Part shown: one piece after another, positions 17,269 to 26,934 of the stretch
How the letters are laid out: each line of letters begins with the position of its first letter
Position numbering within the stretch: position 1 is the stretch's first letter
Assembly: GCA_036961205.1 (NCBI GenBank)
Contig: JBALVI010000006.1
Location: 1 to 64,000 of the forward strand
Reading direction: 5' to 3'
From: CALJFL01 sp036961205
Lineage (GTDB): Bacteria > Pseudomonadota > Gammaproteobacteria > Pseudomonadales > Halieaceae
DNA: 64,000 bases
Notes under the pieces: generated by a model
The model's database searches: none
What the model was told of the DNA's origin: nothing
Seen by the model: only the letters and a program-made list of their open reading frames with translations
Program-made: the position numbers and the translations under genes

Positions 17269-18024
17269 TTAGACAGACTTGATCAAGATCAAGCTAGCCA
17301 TACGGCCAGTCTGTCCGTCGCGCCGATAGGAGAAGAAATGATCGGGCTCAGAAAACGTACAGCGGGTTCCGCCGTATATTTTATTAATTCCCAGCCCCGA
17401 TAAGCGAATACGCGCAAGCTCGTAGAGATTGGCCAAATAGCGTCCTGAGGAGTTGCCCGAGTTCTCAAAACAGTGTGCATGCGCATCAGGCTGATGGCTG
17501 TCTTGCAAAAATGCCTGTCTGACCTCAGCGCCCACCTCAAAGGCCTGGGGGCCAATTGCGGGGCCCAGCCACACCATAAGCTCATTGGCCGGGCACGGCA
17601 GGGACTTCACCAGTGACTCCAAAACGCCGTTGCTGAGACCGCGCCAACCTGCATGGGAGGCCGCCACCAAAGTGCCTTGCTCATTACACAACAACACCGG
17701 AAGACAATCTGCGGTCAGTACTACACAAGCCTTATTCAAGCCAGAAGTGTAGGCAGAATCTGCTTCCGGATAGGACTCAGAATCGCATTGCCCATTCACA
17801 TGCACTGCTCTGGTGCCGTGTTGTTGTTGCAGCCACTGGACCTGAGACTCAGATGGCAATAGTTCCTGCAGAAGCCGTCTATTGGCTTTCACTGCATCGG
17901 GGGCGTCACCAACATGGTGCCCCAGATTCAAACTGTTATATGGCGGTTTGCTACTCCCTCCCAAGCGGCTGGTGCTAAGCGCCAGAATATTCGCCGGCGC
18001 CGGCCAGTCTGGCTCAATATGCAC
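17269..18024 (-). CDS. pgeF: Peptidoglycan editing factor / YfiH-type laccase-domain protein
   Basis: Member of the YfiH/PgeF (DUF152) family, once called polyphenol oxidase; family members have been reported to correct misincorporated serine in peptidoglycan precursors. Visible metal-site elements are TADCLPVLLCN, SHAGWRG and the LGPAIGPQAFEVG block; the C-terminus FFSYRRDGQTGRMASLILI is typical. About 251 residues from the GTG at 18024, which overlaps the rluD stop by 11 bases and matches where E. coli YfiH begins. Translation is probably coupled to rluD. Confidence 0.92.
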   Translation of the reverse strand: MHIEPDWPAPANILALSTSRLGGSSKPPYNSLNLGHHVGDAPDAVKANRRLLQELLPSESQVQWLQQQHGTRAVHVNGQCDSESYPEADSAYTSGLNKACVVLTADCLPVLLCNEQGTLVAASHAGWRGLSNGVLESLVKSLPCPANELMVWLGPAIGPQAFEVGAEVRQAFLQDSHQPDAHAHCFENSGNSSGRYLANLYELARIRLSGLGINKIYGGTRCTFSEPDHFFSYRRDGQTGRMASLILIKSV

Positions 18025-18994
18025 GAACGATAGCGCCACCTGGGGGATCTTCTCGCGCCAGTACATCCAGTAACGCGATCATGTCATCGGGCAGTGGACA
18101 TTCAAACTGGCGGTCCTCGCCCGATGCCGGGTGGATCAAACCCAGAAGCTCTGCATGGAGTGCCTGACGGGGAAATCCGCGCAGAGCCTCAATAAGTTCC
18201 TGCGAGGCGCCTTTGGGCAGTTTAGGTCGGCCGCCATAGGACGGATCACCGATCAGCGGGTAGTGCCGGTGAGCCATATGCACCCGAATCTGATGGGTAC
18301 GGCCGGTCTCAAGACTGACCGCAATACGAGTGTGGTGGCCGTAGCGCCTCACCACTTTATAGTGAGTAATTGCGGGTTTCCCGCCCATGGCAACAACGGC
18401 CATCTTCTTGCGGTGTCTGGGATGGCGCCCCATAGGCTCATCGATAGTCCCGCCGCCCGTCATGGTGCCAATGCAGACAGCACAATACTGCCTCTTAACA
18501 GTGCGCGCCTGGAGCTGTGCAACCAGATGATGATGGGCTGCCAGTGTTCTGGCCGCCACCATAATGCCTGAAGTGTCCATGTCCAGGCGATGGACTATGC
18601 CGCCCCGGGGCAGCTGATCCAGTTCAGGCGCGTGATTCAACAGCGCGTTGACCAATGTGCCGTCAGCATGCCCGGCGGCCGGGTGGACCACCAACCCGGC
18701 GGGCTTATTGATCACGATAATGCTCTCGTCCTCATAGACGATATCCAGATCGATGTCCTGCGCCTTCCAGGTGATCTCTTGCTCCGATTCAGCATTGACG
18801 GTTAGCTGAGCACCAGAGGCCACCTTATCGCGCGGCCGGCACTGTTTGCCGTCGACCAACAAGCTGCCATTTTTAATCCAGGATTGCAGCCGCGATCGTG
18901 AATATTCTTCAAACAACCGGGCCGCCACCTGGTCTAGCCTATCGCCTGCCTGACTGTCTGGCACCTGCGCTTCTAGCTGAATTATCTCTGGCAT
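18014..18994 (-). CDS. rluD: 23S rRNA pseudouridine synthase RluD
   Basis: Makes pseudouridines 1911, 1915 and 1917 in helix 69 of 23S rRNA. An N-terminal S4 RNA-binding domain (about residues 15-75) precedes the catalytic domain with the motif HRLDMDTSGIMV holding the catalytic aspartate near residue 140. The 326-residue length is usual. AGGA sits seven bases before the ATG. It is divergent from bamD and followed by pgeF, the same order as in Pseudomonas. Confidence 0.96.
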   Translation of the reverse strand: MPEIIQLEAQVPDSQAGDRLDQVAARLFEEYSRSRLQSWIKNGSLLVDGKQCRPRDKVASGAQLTVNAESEQEITWKAQDIDLDIVYEDESIIVINKPAGLVVHPAAGHADGTLVNALLNHAPELDQLPRGGIVHRLDMDTSGIMVAARTLAAHHHLVAQLQARTVKRQYCAVCIGTMTGGGTIDEPMGRHPRHRKKMAVVAMGGKPAITHYKVVRRYGHHTRIAVSLETGRTHQIRVHMAHRHYPLIGDPSYGGRPKLPKGASQELIEALRGFPRQALHAELLGLIHPASGEDRQFECPLPDDMIALLDVLAREDPPGGAIVRAY

Positions 18995-19062
18995 TCGATT
19001 TCCTGTTTATGCGGCCACCACACTGTGGTTAAATACGGCACCAATAGTCAGCGCATGGTAGC

Positions 19063-19962
19063 ATGCCACCGGAATCGAAGTTGTTGAATTCATTGAAATA
19101 TACCCTCGTCCTCGTCGTTTTAGCAGGCCTTATAGCATGCTCAGGAAACGACGAACTCCCCGATATCGCCGCCGATAGTGGTGAACAGCAGATTTACGAC
19201 GAGGCTCAGCGCTACCTGCGCAACCAAAATTACGATCTCGCCGTGCGTAGCTTGCAGCTACTCGAGTCCCGCTACCCCTTTGGCAGTTATGCCGAACAGG
19301 CTCAGCTTGAACTGATCTACAGCCATTACGGCGCCTACGAACACGAGGCCGCAGTGGAGGCCGCAGATCGGTTTATTCGTCTGCACCCACAGCACCCCAA
19401 CGTAGATTATGCGTACTATATGAAGGGTCTGTCAGCCTACACAGGCACTGAGAATATTTTTCAACGCTTTGTGCCAACCGACCAAACCAAACGCGATACC
19501 AACCACGCTAAAGAGGCTTTTGCTGAATTCTCACAACTGGTTTCCCGCTTTCCAGACAGCCCTTATGCGGCTGACGCCAAGGCTCGAATGGTCTATCTAC
19601 GCAACCTGTTAGCCAGGCATGAGGTTAACGTTGCCAACTATTATTTCCGCAGGGGCGCCTATCTGGCAGCAGCCAATCGCGGGCGATTCGTCGTGGAGAA
19701 CTTCCAACGCACCCCAGCAGTACCCGATGGTTTGGCGGTGATGGCGCAGGGGTATCTACTGCTAGGCATGGACGATCTGGCTAAAGACAGCATCAACGTA
19801 CTGACGATGAACTACCCGCAACACCCGTCATTGGACAAAAACGGTGAGTTTTCCAGTGTCTTCACTCTGGATGGCCTGCAAAGGTCGTGGGTCAACAAGG
19901 CGAGCTTTGGTCTGTTTGATCCACCCAAACCACCACAGTTCGACAACCGGCCGAAAATCTAA
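19063..19962 (+). CDS. bamD: Outer-membrane assembly lipoprotein BamD
   Basis: Essential lipoprotein of the BAM complex that folds beta-barrel proteins into the outer membrane. A signal peptide with lipobox LIAC puts the lipidated Cys at residue 26. The rest consists of tetratricopeptide repeats, including the typical ESRYPFGSYAEQAQLELIYSHY-like segment around residues 65-90. The length (299) is slightly above the E. coli protein. The start has no good ribosome site; a TTG 11 codons further in would still give a shorter valid signal peptide. It is divergent from rluD. Confidence 0.95.
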   Translation: MPPESKLLNSLKYTLVLVVLAGLIACSGNDELPDIAADSGEQQIYDEAQRYLRNQNYDLAVRSLQLLESRYPFGSYAEQAQLELIYSHYGAYEHEAAVEAADRFIRLHPQHPNVDYAYYMKGLSAYTGTENIFQRFVPTDQTKRDTNHAKEAFAEFSQLVSRFPDSPYAADAKARMVYLRNLLARHEVNVANYYFRRGAYLAAANRGRFVVENFQRTPAVPDGLAVMAQGYLLLGMDDLAKDSINVLTMNYPQHPSLDKNGEFSSVFTLDGLQRSWVNKASFGLFDPPKPPQFDNRPKI

Positions 19963-20000
19963 GCCGGGCCTACTCGAGACCCGGACAGGATTAACTTCAA

Positions 20001-21626
20001 GTGACCCGTCCCGCGATACTGACACGCCCCGCAGCCTACTCAGGTGGCCAGCAGAACGTCGCGCTATTTCGTATTTATGTAGCCTATAGGACGCTGCTGT
20101 CAGTTGTATTGTTGATCATGCTGGTCAGCCCCAACACGCGACAATTGGTTGGGGGGCTTAATCCCAACCTTTATCTAGTGGTCTCCCTGCTCTATCTGAT
20201 CAGCAGCATCGTCCTTATGGGCGCCCTTGGTACGCGCTGGTATCAGAACCGCAAGTTCCTGTTCGCTATCTTTCTTATCGATATCGTCGCTATCGTCCTG
20301 CTTACCGACGCCAGCGGTGGCATCGGTAGTGGCCTACCCGTACTGCTGGTGATAACGGTTGCCGCCAGTGCCGTGTTGCTCAACCAGCGGACAGTGGCCA
20401 CATTAGTGGCGGCGATAAGTGCTCTGGCTATCCTTATAGACACATTGCGATTAATCGCTCTGGGGCATCTCGATTTCGGTGCAATGTTTCCCGCAGGCAT
20501 GCTGGGCGCTCTTATGTTTGGCGTCTCTATTATGATTCAGGCGGTCGCGGGTCGCCTGGGCCAGGCAGAGGAGCTGGCGAGAAATAGAGCCAGTGACTTA
20601 TACAGCCTCCAGCGACTCAACGAACAAATTGTCCAGCATATGGAAACCGGAATTTTACTGGTAAATCAGGATGGCGTCGTTCGGGTGATGAATAAATCAG
20701 CCTCGGGTTTGCTGGCACCTGACCGCCCCGTGGCCGTTGAACAGGGTCGCCAACTGGCCGATTATAGCGAAGACCTGGCTTATCAATTTGAGCATTGGCG
20801 TGACTCCGGATTGCATCGAGCCAAACCCTTTAATATCACCGAGAACTCACCGCAGGTTATCGCCAACTTTCGAAAGCTCCAGCCCAGCCACGAAGGGGAG
20901 TCTCTCATTTTTGTTGAAGACTACACGCCAATTACACAGTATGCACAGTCTCTAAAGTTAACTTCTTTGGGCCGTTTAACAGCCAGCATTGCCCATGAAA
21001 TTCGCAACCCTCTGGGGGCAATCAGTCACGCTGCACAGTTGCTAAAAGAATCTCCTGATCTGGCACCCGCGGATCAACGCATGGCCGACATCATGTTAGA
21101 AAATAGCGCTAGAGTGAATCAGATCGTGGAGAGCGTAATGCAAATCTCCCGGCGGGAGCCTGCCAAACCTGAGTATCTGCTGCTAAAACCCTGGCTCGCC
21201 GCATTCGTGAGTGGCTATTTGGATACGCTGAACCGCGATGCGGAAGTCACCGTGACCTGCGACTACAATGAGTTACTCGTCGAATTTGACCCGGAGAATT
21301 TGCAAAGAGTACTGGGCAACCTGCTGGACAACGCGCTGCGCCATAGCGAAATGGCGACCGGCAGAGAAACCGCACAGCTTACGGTAGAACTCGATTTTTC
21401 CAGTCACCTATGTATGCTGAGTGTGATCGACCAGGGCAGCGGCGTACCGCTGGCGGAGCGCGTAAAATTGTTTGAGCCCTTTTTTACAACCGTCCAGGGT
21501 GGCACCGGAATGGGCTTGTACCTGTGCAAAGAATTATGTGAGATCAATAGCTCCGATCTTAGCTATCGGCCCACAGAAATCGGCGAGAGCTGTTTCATAA
21601 TATCCCTCAACCAAAGGGCGCAGTAG
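20001..21626 (+). CDS. pilS: Two-component sensor histidine kinase PilS
   Basis: Inner-membrane kinase that, with PilR, controls pilin transcription. About six hydrophobic segments span residues 20-185, followed by a PAS-like region (about 205-320). The H-box SIAHEIRNPLGAISHA has the phosphorylated His near residue 332. The ATPase domain has the N-box NLLDNALRHS and the G-box GTGMGLYL. The start is a GTG with AGGA about ten bases upstream. pilR follows nine bases after the stop. In Pseudomonas, PilS senses pilin in the membrane; that input is assumed here, not seen. Confidence 0.95.
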   Translation: MTRPAILTRPAAYSGGQQNVALFRIYVAYRTLLSVVLLIMLVSPNTRQLVGGLNPNLYLVVSLLYLISSIVLMGALGTRWYQNRKFLFAIFLIDIVAIVLLTDASGGIGSGLPVLLVITVAASAVLLNQRTVATLVAAISALAILIDTLRLIALGHLDFGAMFPAGMLGALMFGVSIMIQAVAGRLGQAEELARNRASDLYSLQRLNEQIVQHMETGILLVNQDGVVRVMNKSASGLLAPDRPVAVEQGRQLADYSEDLAYQFEHWRDSGLHRAKPFNITENSPQVIANFRKLQPSHEGESLIFVEDYTPITQYAQSLKLTSLGRLTASIAHEIRNPLGAISHAAQLLKESPDLAPADQRMADIMLENSARVNQIVESVMQISRREPAKPEYLLLKPWLAAFVSGYLDTLNRDAEVTVTCDYNELLVEFDPENLQRVLGNLLDNALRHSEMATGRETAQLTVELDFSSHLCMLSVIDQGSGVPLAERVKLFEPFFTTVQGGTGMGLYLCKELCEINSSDLSYRPTEIGESCFIISLNQRAQ

Positions 21627-21635
21627 AAAATCAAA

Positions 21636-23024
21636 ATGACCAAGCAAAGCGTATTAATTGTCGATGACGAGCCAGATATTCGTGAATTGCTGGATATCAC
21701 CCTGAGCAGGATGGGGCTTGAAACTCATTGCGCCGCCACCTTGGCAGAAGCCCAAGCGAAGCTCGGTGAGTGCAAGCTGGATTTATGCCTTACAGATATG
21801 AAGTTACCGGATGGCAACGGCATTAGCCTGGTGGAACATATACAGCTGGAATATCCCAACATCCCAGTCGCGATGATTACCGCCCACGGCAGTGTAGAGA
21901 CCGCAATTACCGCATTGAAGGCTGGTGCCTTTGATTTTCTCAACAAACCGATCGCTCTGGATAACCTGCGTAAACTCGTCAGCACTGCTCTGCAGCTGGA
22001 GGGCGACACACAGAAAACGGAGTTGGCGGTTGATCACGACTTAATCGGCAAGGCGCCGGCTATTCAGACTCTGCGTCGGCAAATATCCAAACTGGCCAGA
22101 AGCCAGGCTCCGGTGCATATCCATGGGGAATCAGGCAGCGGCAAAGAGGTAGCTGCGCGGTTGATTCATAATAACGGCCCCAGAGCTGCAGGCGCGTTTG
22201 TGGCTGTTAACTGCGGCGCAATCCCACCAGAACTAATGGAGAGTGAACTATTCGGCCATGTAAAAGGGAGTTTTACCGGCGCGTCCCAGGACAAAATTGG
22301 TTTGTTCCAGGCAGCATCCGGTGGCAGCTTATTTCTGGATGAAGTAGCTGACCTGCCCTTGGCCATGCAGGTAAAACTTCTGAGGGCTATTCAGGAAAAG
22401 ACGATTAGGCCCGTGGGAGCAAACGAAGAACAAGCCACTGACATACGCTTGTTGAGTGCCACCCACAAAGATCTGGACAAGGAGGTAGAGGAAAGCCGCT
22501 TTCGCGAGGATTTATACTATCGAATCAATGTCATCGACCTGAAAGTACCGAGCCTTCGCGAGCGCGCAGAAGATATACCAGAACTGGCGGAAAATATTCT
22601 CCTTCGACTCTCTGCAGGTTCGGATGACGAGAACACCTTGCTGGACTCCTCTGCGCTGGCTGCACTGGGAGACTACAGCTTCCCGGGTAATGTCAGGGAA
22701 CTGGAGAACATGCTGGAGCGTGCTTTTGCACTTTCCGATGGGACAACGATAACCGCTGCGGATCTACAATTTTCAACTAACAAGCCTCGCAATCCCACCG
22801 TCCGAGAACGTGCATCAGATTCCAGCGATGGAGATGCACAGCGAACAATAGATCACACCAATGCGTATGGCGATTTAGAGGGCTACCTTGAGGACGTCGA
22901 GCGGCAAATTATCAGCAACGCGCTGGAGGAAGGTCGCTGGAATAAAACCGCGACCGCAAAAACACTGGGGATCAGCTTCCGGAGTTTGCGGTATCGGTTG
23001 AAGAAACTGGGGCTGGAGGACTAG
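21636..23024 (+). CDS. pilR: Sigma54-dependent response regulator PilR
   Basis: NtrC-type activator paired with PilS. The receiver domain (1-120) has the phospho-acceptor Asp54 in CLTDMKLPDG. The AAA+ domain has Walker A GESGSGKE near residue 165 and the sigma54-contact loop GSFTGA, a common variant of GAFTGA. The C-terminal Fis-type helix-turn-helix is WNKTATAKTLGISFRSLRYR. The 462-residue length is normal. It activates the sigma54-dependent major pilin gene in Pseudomonas; that gene is not in this window, and I found no clear sigma54 site ahead of either pilin operon. Confidence 0.96.
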   Translation: MTKQSVLIVDDEPDIRELLDITLSRMGLETHCAATLAEAQAKLGECKLDLCLTDMKLPDGNGISLVEHIQLEYPNIPVAMITAHGSVETAITALKAGAFDFLNKPIALDNLRKLVSTALQLEGDTQKTELAVDHDLIGKAPAIQTLRRQISKLARSQAPVHIHGESGSGKEVAARLIHNNGPRAAGAFVAVNCGAIPPELMESELFGHVKGSFTGASQDKIGLFQAASGGSLFLDEVADLPLAMQVKLLRAIQEKTIRPVGANEEQATDIRLLSATHKDLDKEVEESRFREDLYYRINVIDLKVPSLRERAEDIPELAENILLRLSAGSDDENTLLDSSALAALGDYSFPGNVRELENMLERAFALSDGTTITAADLQFSTNKPRNPTVRERASDSSDGDAQRTIDHTNAYGDLEGYLEDVERQIISNALEEGRWNKTATAKTLGISFRSLRYRLKKLGLED

Positions 23025-23040
23025 GACGTCACACGCACTA

Positions 23041-23490
23041 TCACCAGCACTCCTCAGTCTTCGACGTACTGGTAGCTTTCAAACCAGTCGAAGTAATTCT
23101 CAAAATACCACATTGAAAATCCCTGCCTTGAACACCCTGGGGAACGGCCTCAAGTGTGAAATTCGCTGTACCGGGTATGCCGTAAAACCGGACTTGATAG
23201 ATTGATTCTGCTTCCGCCGCAAAATCGTTGCCATTTCCATCCACATAGTACCCATCGGCCGGGTAACCAAGGTAAGTAAGCTTAGTGGCATAGGCTTTGT
23301 TGTTCACAAAGTATTGCTCCTGCCGTGCCAATACTTCCAATAATTCGCCTCTGGCGAGACTACGCTTGGTTTTTATCACCTGATTTTGATACGCCGGCAG
23401 AGCCACAGTAAGCAAAATTGAGACGACAAGCACCACCATCACCAGTTCGATCAGGGTAAAGCCACGAGCCTTGGTTGCTTTCCTGGGCAC
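23041..23490 (-). CDS. pilE: Minor pilin PilE (second set, last gene)
   Basis: A 149-residue prepilin with a short basic leader (MPRKATKARG), cleavage before FTLIELVMVVLVVSILLTVALPAYQ, and the PilE segment YQNQVIKTKRSLARGELLEVLARQEQYF. Two cysteines near the C-terminus (CGIL and the final ECW) fit the pilin disulfide loop. It is the last gene of the fimT-V-W-X-Y1-E operon, the place pilE has in Pseudomonas. It starts at a GTG without a clear ribosome site and converges on pilR. Confidence 0.9.
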   Translation of the reverse strand: MPRKATKARGFTLIELVMVVLVVSILLTVALPAYQNQVIKTKRSLARGELLEVLARQEQYFVNNKAYATKLTYLGYPADGYYVDGNGNDFAAEAESIYQVRFYGIPGTANFTLEAVPQGVQGRDFQCGILRITSTGLKATSTSKTEECW

Positions 23491-23500
23491 GCGTGAATTT

Positions 23501-26500
23501 CTAGAGATCGTCTATGCCTGGCTCTCGCCAGTAAATAGGGATCAACCGTTTTGTTAGGCTACGGGTAAGACTGTCGTCCTGCTTACCGTCTCCGTCCAGG
23601 TCCGCTTCTACCCCACCGCCCGGTATCCAAATGGCCTCACCAATTAGTGTGGGGCTGGAGGGAATCCCCCGACCCAGCGTATATGACTGCTGGTTCCCTG
23701 CAGGTGTAGCATCGCCCAGGTTGAGTACATACAACCTGCCGTTACCCTCGGTAAAGCTCCCACAGGTGCCAGTGGACCCGGGAATATAGCTCGTTGCGAA
23801 TACCCTGCCGGCATCCACCAGCGGCGTAGCGAGCCCTTTTTCACCCACTGCGTTGTCCAGCGCCACCTTCCAGCCCGCAGGCGCCGATGCGTTCGGGTCG
23901 ATAGGATCGCAGCCGGCGTTGCCATCGTTATCACCGGTGCAGTTGGATCGCTCCGCAAGGCTACCGCTGTTGTAATAAGGTATTTCAACACCCCCGGACA
24001 TCGGTATCACCGCGGCAGCGTCGCCGCTGGCAACCCGGAAATCTCGCAGGTAATAGATGTAATTGGCACTGGCAGTAAATCGGGTGTCGAGGGGATCTGC
24101 ACGGTTGCCGCTGCTGATTATGATGCCATCGAAGAAAGTACCCCCTGCCAACGTCGACTCAACAACATCCGGGGCGTGAAAAAACCGGACATCCTCATTG
24201 GGCGTCGCCGGCAGTTCGGCCAGGCGTGAGACAAACCAGTTTTGTTCGCGCCAATCCTGTGAGTCAGTAGCGCAAATGGTGTCAAACGGACAATCTCCAG
24301 GCGGAATATCAGCACGCCAGACATTCCCACCGGTGTCACCCACATAAATCCTGTGGGCAAATCCCCCTTTGGTCTCCAGCACAGTCACATCTGAAGGCAT
24401 ACTGTGACCCATGTCCGGGTGCACATACCTAGTTGGACTCGCAGAGACGTTGGCGCCGCCAACCGCCTTCCAAATCAGAGCTCCGCTGCGCGCATTCACC
24501 ACGTATATCGCGTTGCCCCAGGAATCCTCGTCGGAGTTCACATCCTTACCAAACTGCGACGGAGGGTTATTGGGATCGGCGCCCCCATAGTAGCCCCCGG
24601 CAAAAATCAGCGCATCTACGCTAGCCCCGTTGTAGCTGACTTTTGTCACTTGGGGCCTGGAGAAGGTCAAGCCAAGCTCATCAAAATCGGTGGTACTACT
24701 ATTACCGTCAGAGCGAGTTTCAGATATTCTCCATACTAGCTTCGGCCTACCCACATCAATAATATCCAGCGCATGATAGCTGTAGCCACCTCGGCGCAAG
24801 CCGAAAAACACATAGGCTTCGTCCGTACCTGCAACGAGAGAGCCATCGCTGTTTGCGTCATTCGTGAGAACAGCAGGGGTACCGTCTACACCATATTGCA
24901 TCTCGGTTCCGGAGTTGATCACAGTGCCGGAACGGCGGGCCTTAACCTGATCGAGAAGCTCCAGTGGATAGTAGGCAAAAACTTCCGTACCCGTATGATC
25001 ATTTCGGCTTGTACCCGTATTCTCCAGCATATGAAAAGAGCCATTGCCGCTCCCAAAAAGCAGCTTAACATCGGGATTATCTTCGCCGTAATTGGCTCCG
25101 GTGTCTCCGTAGTTCAATGCAACAGGCCGCGAGTGTATTGTGTCGCCCAGAATCCAGAACCGTGAGTCTTCGGTTTGGTTGTCCCCGTCGCTGTCATTCA
25201 GATCCTGACCTCTCGCCCAGCGTATCAGCAGACGGGTCTCATTCGGATCAGTCACACCGAACGAAGCCTGGATCCCACTTTTTGCAGCCAGAGCTATGGA
25301 AAAATCCACCAACCCGTCGATGGCATTACCAGGATCCTCAACATAAACCGTACGATTAGTACCACCGTTGCTGTTACCAACCACCGGGGTATAGCCCTGC
25401 ATAAGACCCGGTATTTTCTGCCCGGCACCACCGCGGTCAACCACTCGGCCATCTGCCATGTCAGGCACATAGCTTGAATTGTTGGGATCCGAAGAGTTGT
25501 TCTGATCCAGCTGAGCACTGGATAATAGCTGCGTGTCATCTGTCCAAAAGGTAAGCGCGTTGAATGAAATCCGGCCCTTATTTGACCCCGATGTCGCAAA
25601 ACCAGGGTTTCCGTTTGCGTCAACAATTGCATCAAAGGCTCTGTCAGGATCATTGGGGTCATCGGTCAATTTCAGTTTCTTAACGTTACCCGGCCAATTG
25701 ATATTTTCTTGAGGCTCGAACAAACCGATAAATACCTCATCTACCGCCCGAGATTGGTTGAATACATTGACCGGAACGGTCGCTGAGACGAAAGTACTAC
25801 TAACGCTCTGTATTTCGACAAACGCACTCTCAATCCCATGATAAATTTCATTGGGCTGAGAAAAATCCATGGGGCCGCCCGCCCCCCCAGCCGCCGCCGC
25901 AGAGGCTGACTCTTCACCCCACCAGCCTCCGTCCGCGCTACGCTGGGAGATCACCCATGATTTCGATAATTGCTGATTGCCAGGAATGAAATCAACAAGA
26001 TCAGTGTCAGACGCGTGCAGGTAGTTCCACAAGGTTTCGATCTCGAGTGAATCTCCCCAATTCCGCTTCCAATCGCGGTTCATCTTGTCCGTCAAGTTAT
26101 TGTCGCTTTCAACCGGGGACATAATCATCGCTACAGAGTAAAGCGCAGGACAGTCTTCGGACTGGAATGGCGAGTCATAAAGGTCGGCAGCGTCAGGCCC
26201 GCTAACTCTAAGGGAGTTATAGTTACCGCTCGCCAGAGTTGATACATCGTGCTTCGGCGCAGTAAAAGTGCTGCCATAGTTACTTTCGAAACCCGTGGGA
26301 CCGTACTCCCACTGCCCGCCTTTTATATAGCGGGCCCATTCGAAATAGGCTTCCTTGAGTTGGAGTTCGTGTGCCGTTGCCGATTTAGGATCACTGGGTA
26401 TTGCCTTCAATGTGGCAAGTAACTGCTCTCGTTCCCCAGCAACACCCAGCCTCTTGTAACCCTCCAATATCACTCCACCTCCGGTCTTAAGCGTACCGGG

Positions 26501-26923
26501 TTTAGGCGATAACCATTTTTGACTGGTCTGGTCATTAGAAGACATAAGCGCGACATGGACAGAACTAAATCTTGAGTCCTCAAAAATAGCCTTTAGAACA
26601 GCCACGAAGGCCTCATAGTGATTTACCGATTCGCCGTCCCTCTTGTCTAGACCATCTTTCGCTGTCAGGTTGGCCAAAATAAGATCTGACATGCAGGTTG
26701 CAGAGCTTGGACAAGGATTGTTGACGCTATCATTCGACGACAGACATGTACTCCCAACAATGCAAAGATCGAAAAACACAGATGGTCGCCAGTCGAGCAA
26801 AAAATGAATGTAGGGAGATGATTCAACGTTGGCACCGTTGAAATAGATTTCAATATCGTCGGCGCCAGTATGACCCGTAGTAAACACGAGCAGCGCCGAT
26901 AAAAGTCCGCTTATCTTTGTCAT
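23501..26923 (-). CDS. pilY1: PilY1/PilC-type pilus tip adhesin (second set, divergent N-terminal domain)
   Basis: An 1140-residue PilY1-family adhesin. The signal peptide (to about residue 22) is followed by DDIEIYFNGANVES. The N-terminal domain has HFLLDWRPSVFFD where a vWA MIDAS strand would be, lacking D-x-S-x-S, and a four-cysteine cluster (about residues 55-80). A Gly/Ala-rich linker follows near residue 350. The beta-propeller (about 600-1050) carries the acidic loop DLNDSDGDNQTEDSR, and the C-terminus holds DLDGDGKQDD, both calcium-loop-like. The start at 26923 has AGAGGTG six bases upstream. Its gene is in the canonical locus. Confidence 0.92.
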   Translation of the reverse strand: MTKISGLLSALLVFTTGHTGADDIEIYFNGANVESSPYIHFLLDWRPSVFFDLCIVGSTCLSSNDSVNNPCPSSATCMSDLILANLTAKDGLDKRDGESVNHYEAFVAVLKAIFEDSRFSSVHVALMSSNDQTSQKWLSPKPGTLKTGGGVILEGYKRLGVAGEREQLLATLKAIPSDPKSATAHELQLKEAYFEWARYIKGGQWEYGPTGFESNYGSTFTAPKHDVSTLASGNYNSLRVSGPDAADLYDSPFQSEDCPALYSVAMIMSPVESDNNLTDKMNRDWKRNWGDSLEIETLWNYLHASDTDLVDFIPGNQQLSKSWVISQRSADGGWWGEESASAAAAGGAGGPMDFSQPNEIYHGIESAFVEIQSVSSTFVSATVPVNVFNQSRAVDEVFIGLFEPQENINWPGNVKKLKLTDDPNDPDRAFDAIVDANGNPGFATSGSNKGRISFNALTFWTDDTQLLSSAQLDQNNSSDPNNSSYVPDMADGRVVDRGGAGQKIPGLMQGYTPVVGNSNGGTNRTVYVEDPGNAIDGLVDFSIALAAKSGIQASFGVTDPNETRLLIRWARGQDLNDSDGDNQTEDSRFWILGDTIHSRPVALNYGDTGANYGEDNPDVKLLFGSGNGSFHMLENTGTSRNDHTGTEVFAYYPLELLDQVKARRSGTVINSGTEMQYGVDGTPAVLTNDANSDGSLVAGTDEAYVFFGLRRGGYSYHALDIIDVGRPKLVWRISETRSDGNSSTTDFDELGLTFSRPQVTKVSYNGASVDALIFAGGYYGGADPNNPPSQFGKDVNSDEDSWGNAIYVVNARSGALIWKAVGGANVSASPTRYVHPDMGHSMPSDVTVLETKGGFAHRIYVGDTGGNVWRADIPPGDCPFDTICATDSQDWREQNWFVSRLAELPATPNEDVRFFHAPDVVESTLAGGTFFDGIIISSGNRADPLDTRFTASANYIYYLRDFRVASGDAAAVIPMSGGVEIPYYNSGSLAERSNCTGDNDGNAGCDPIDPNASAPAGWKVALDNAVGEKGLATPLVDAGRVFATSYIPGSTGTCGSFTEGNGRLYVLNLGDATPAGNQQSYTLGRGIPSSPTLIGEAIWIPGGGVEADLDGDGKQDDSLTRSLTKRLIPIYWREPGIDDL

Positions 26924-26934
26924 GGCATTCACCT

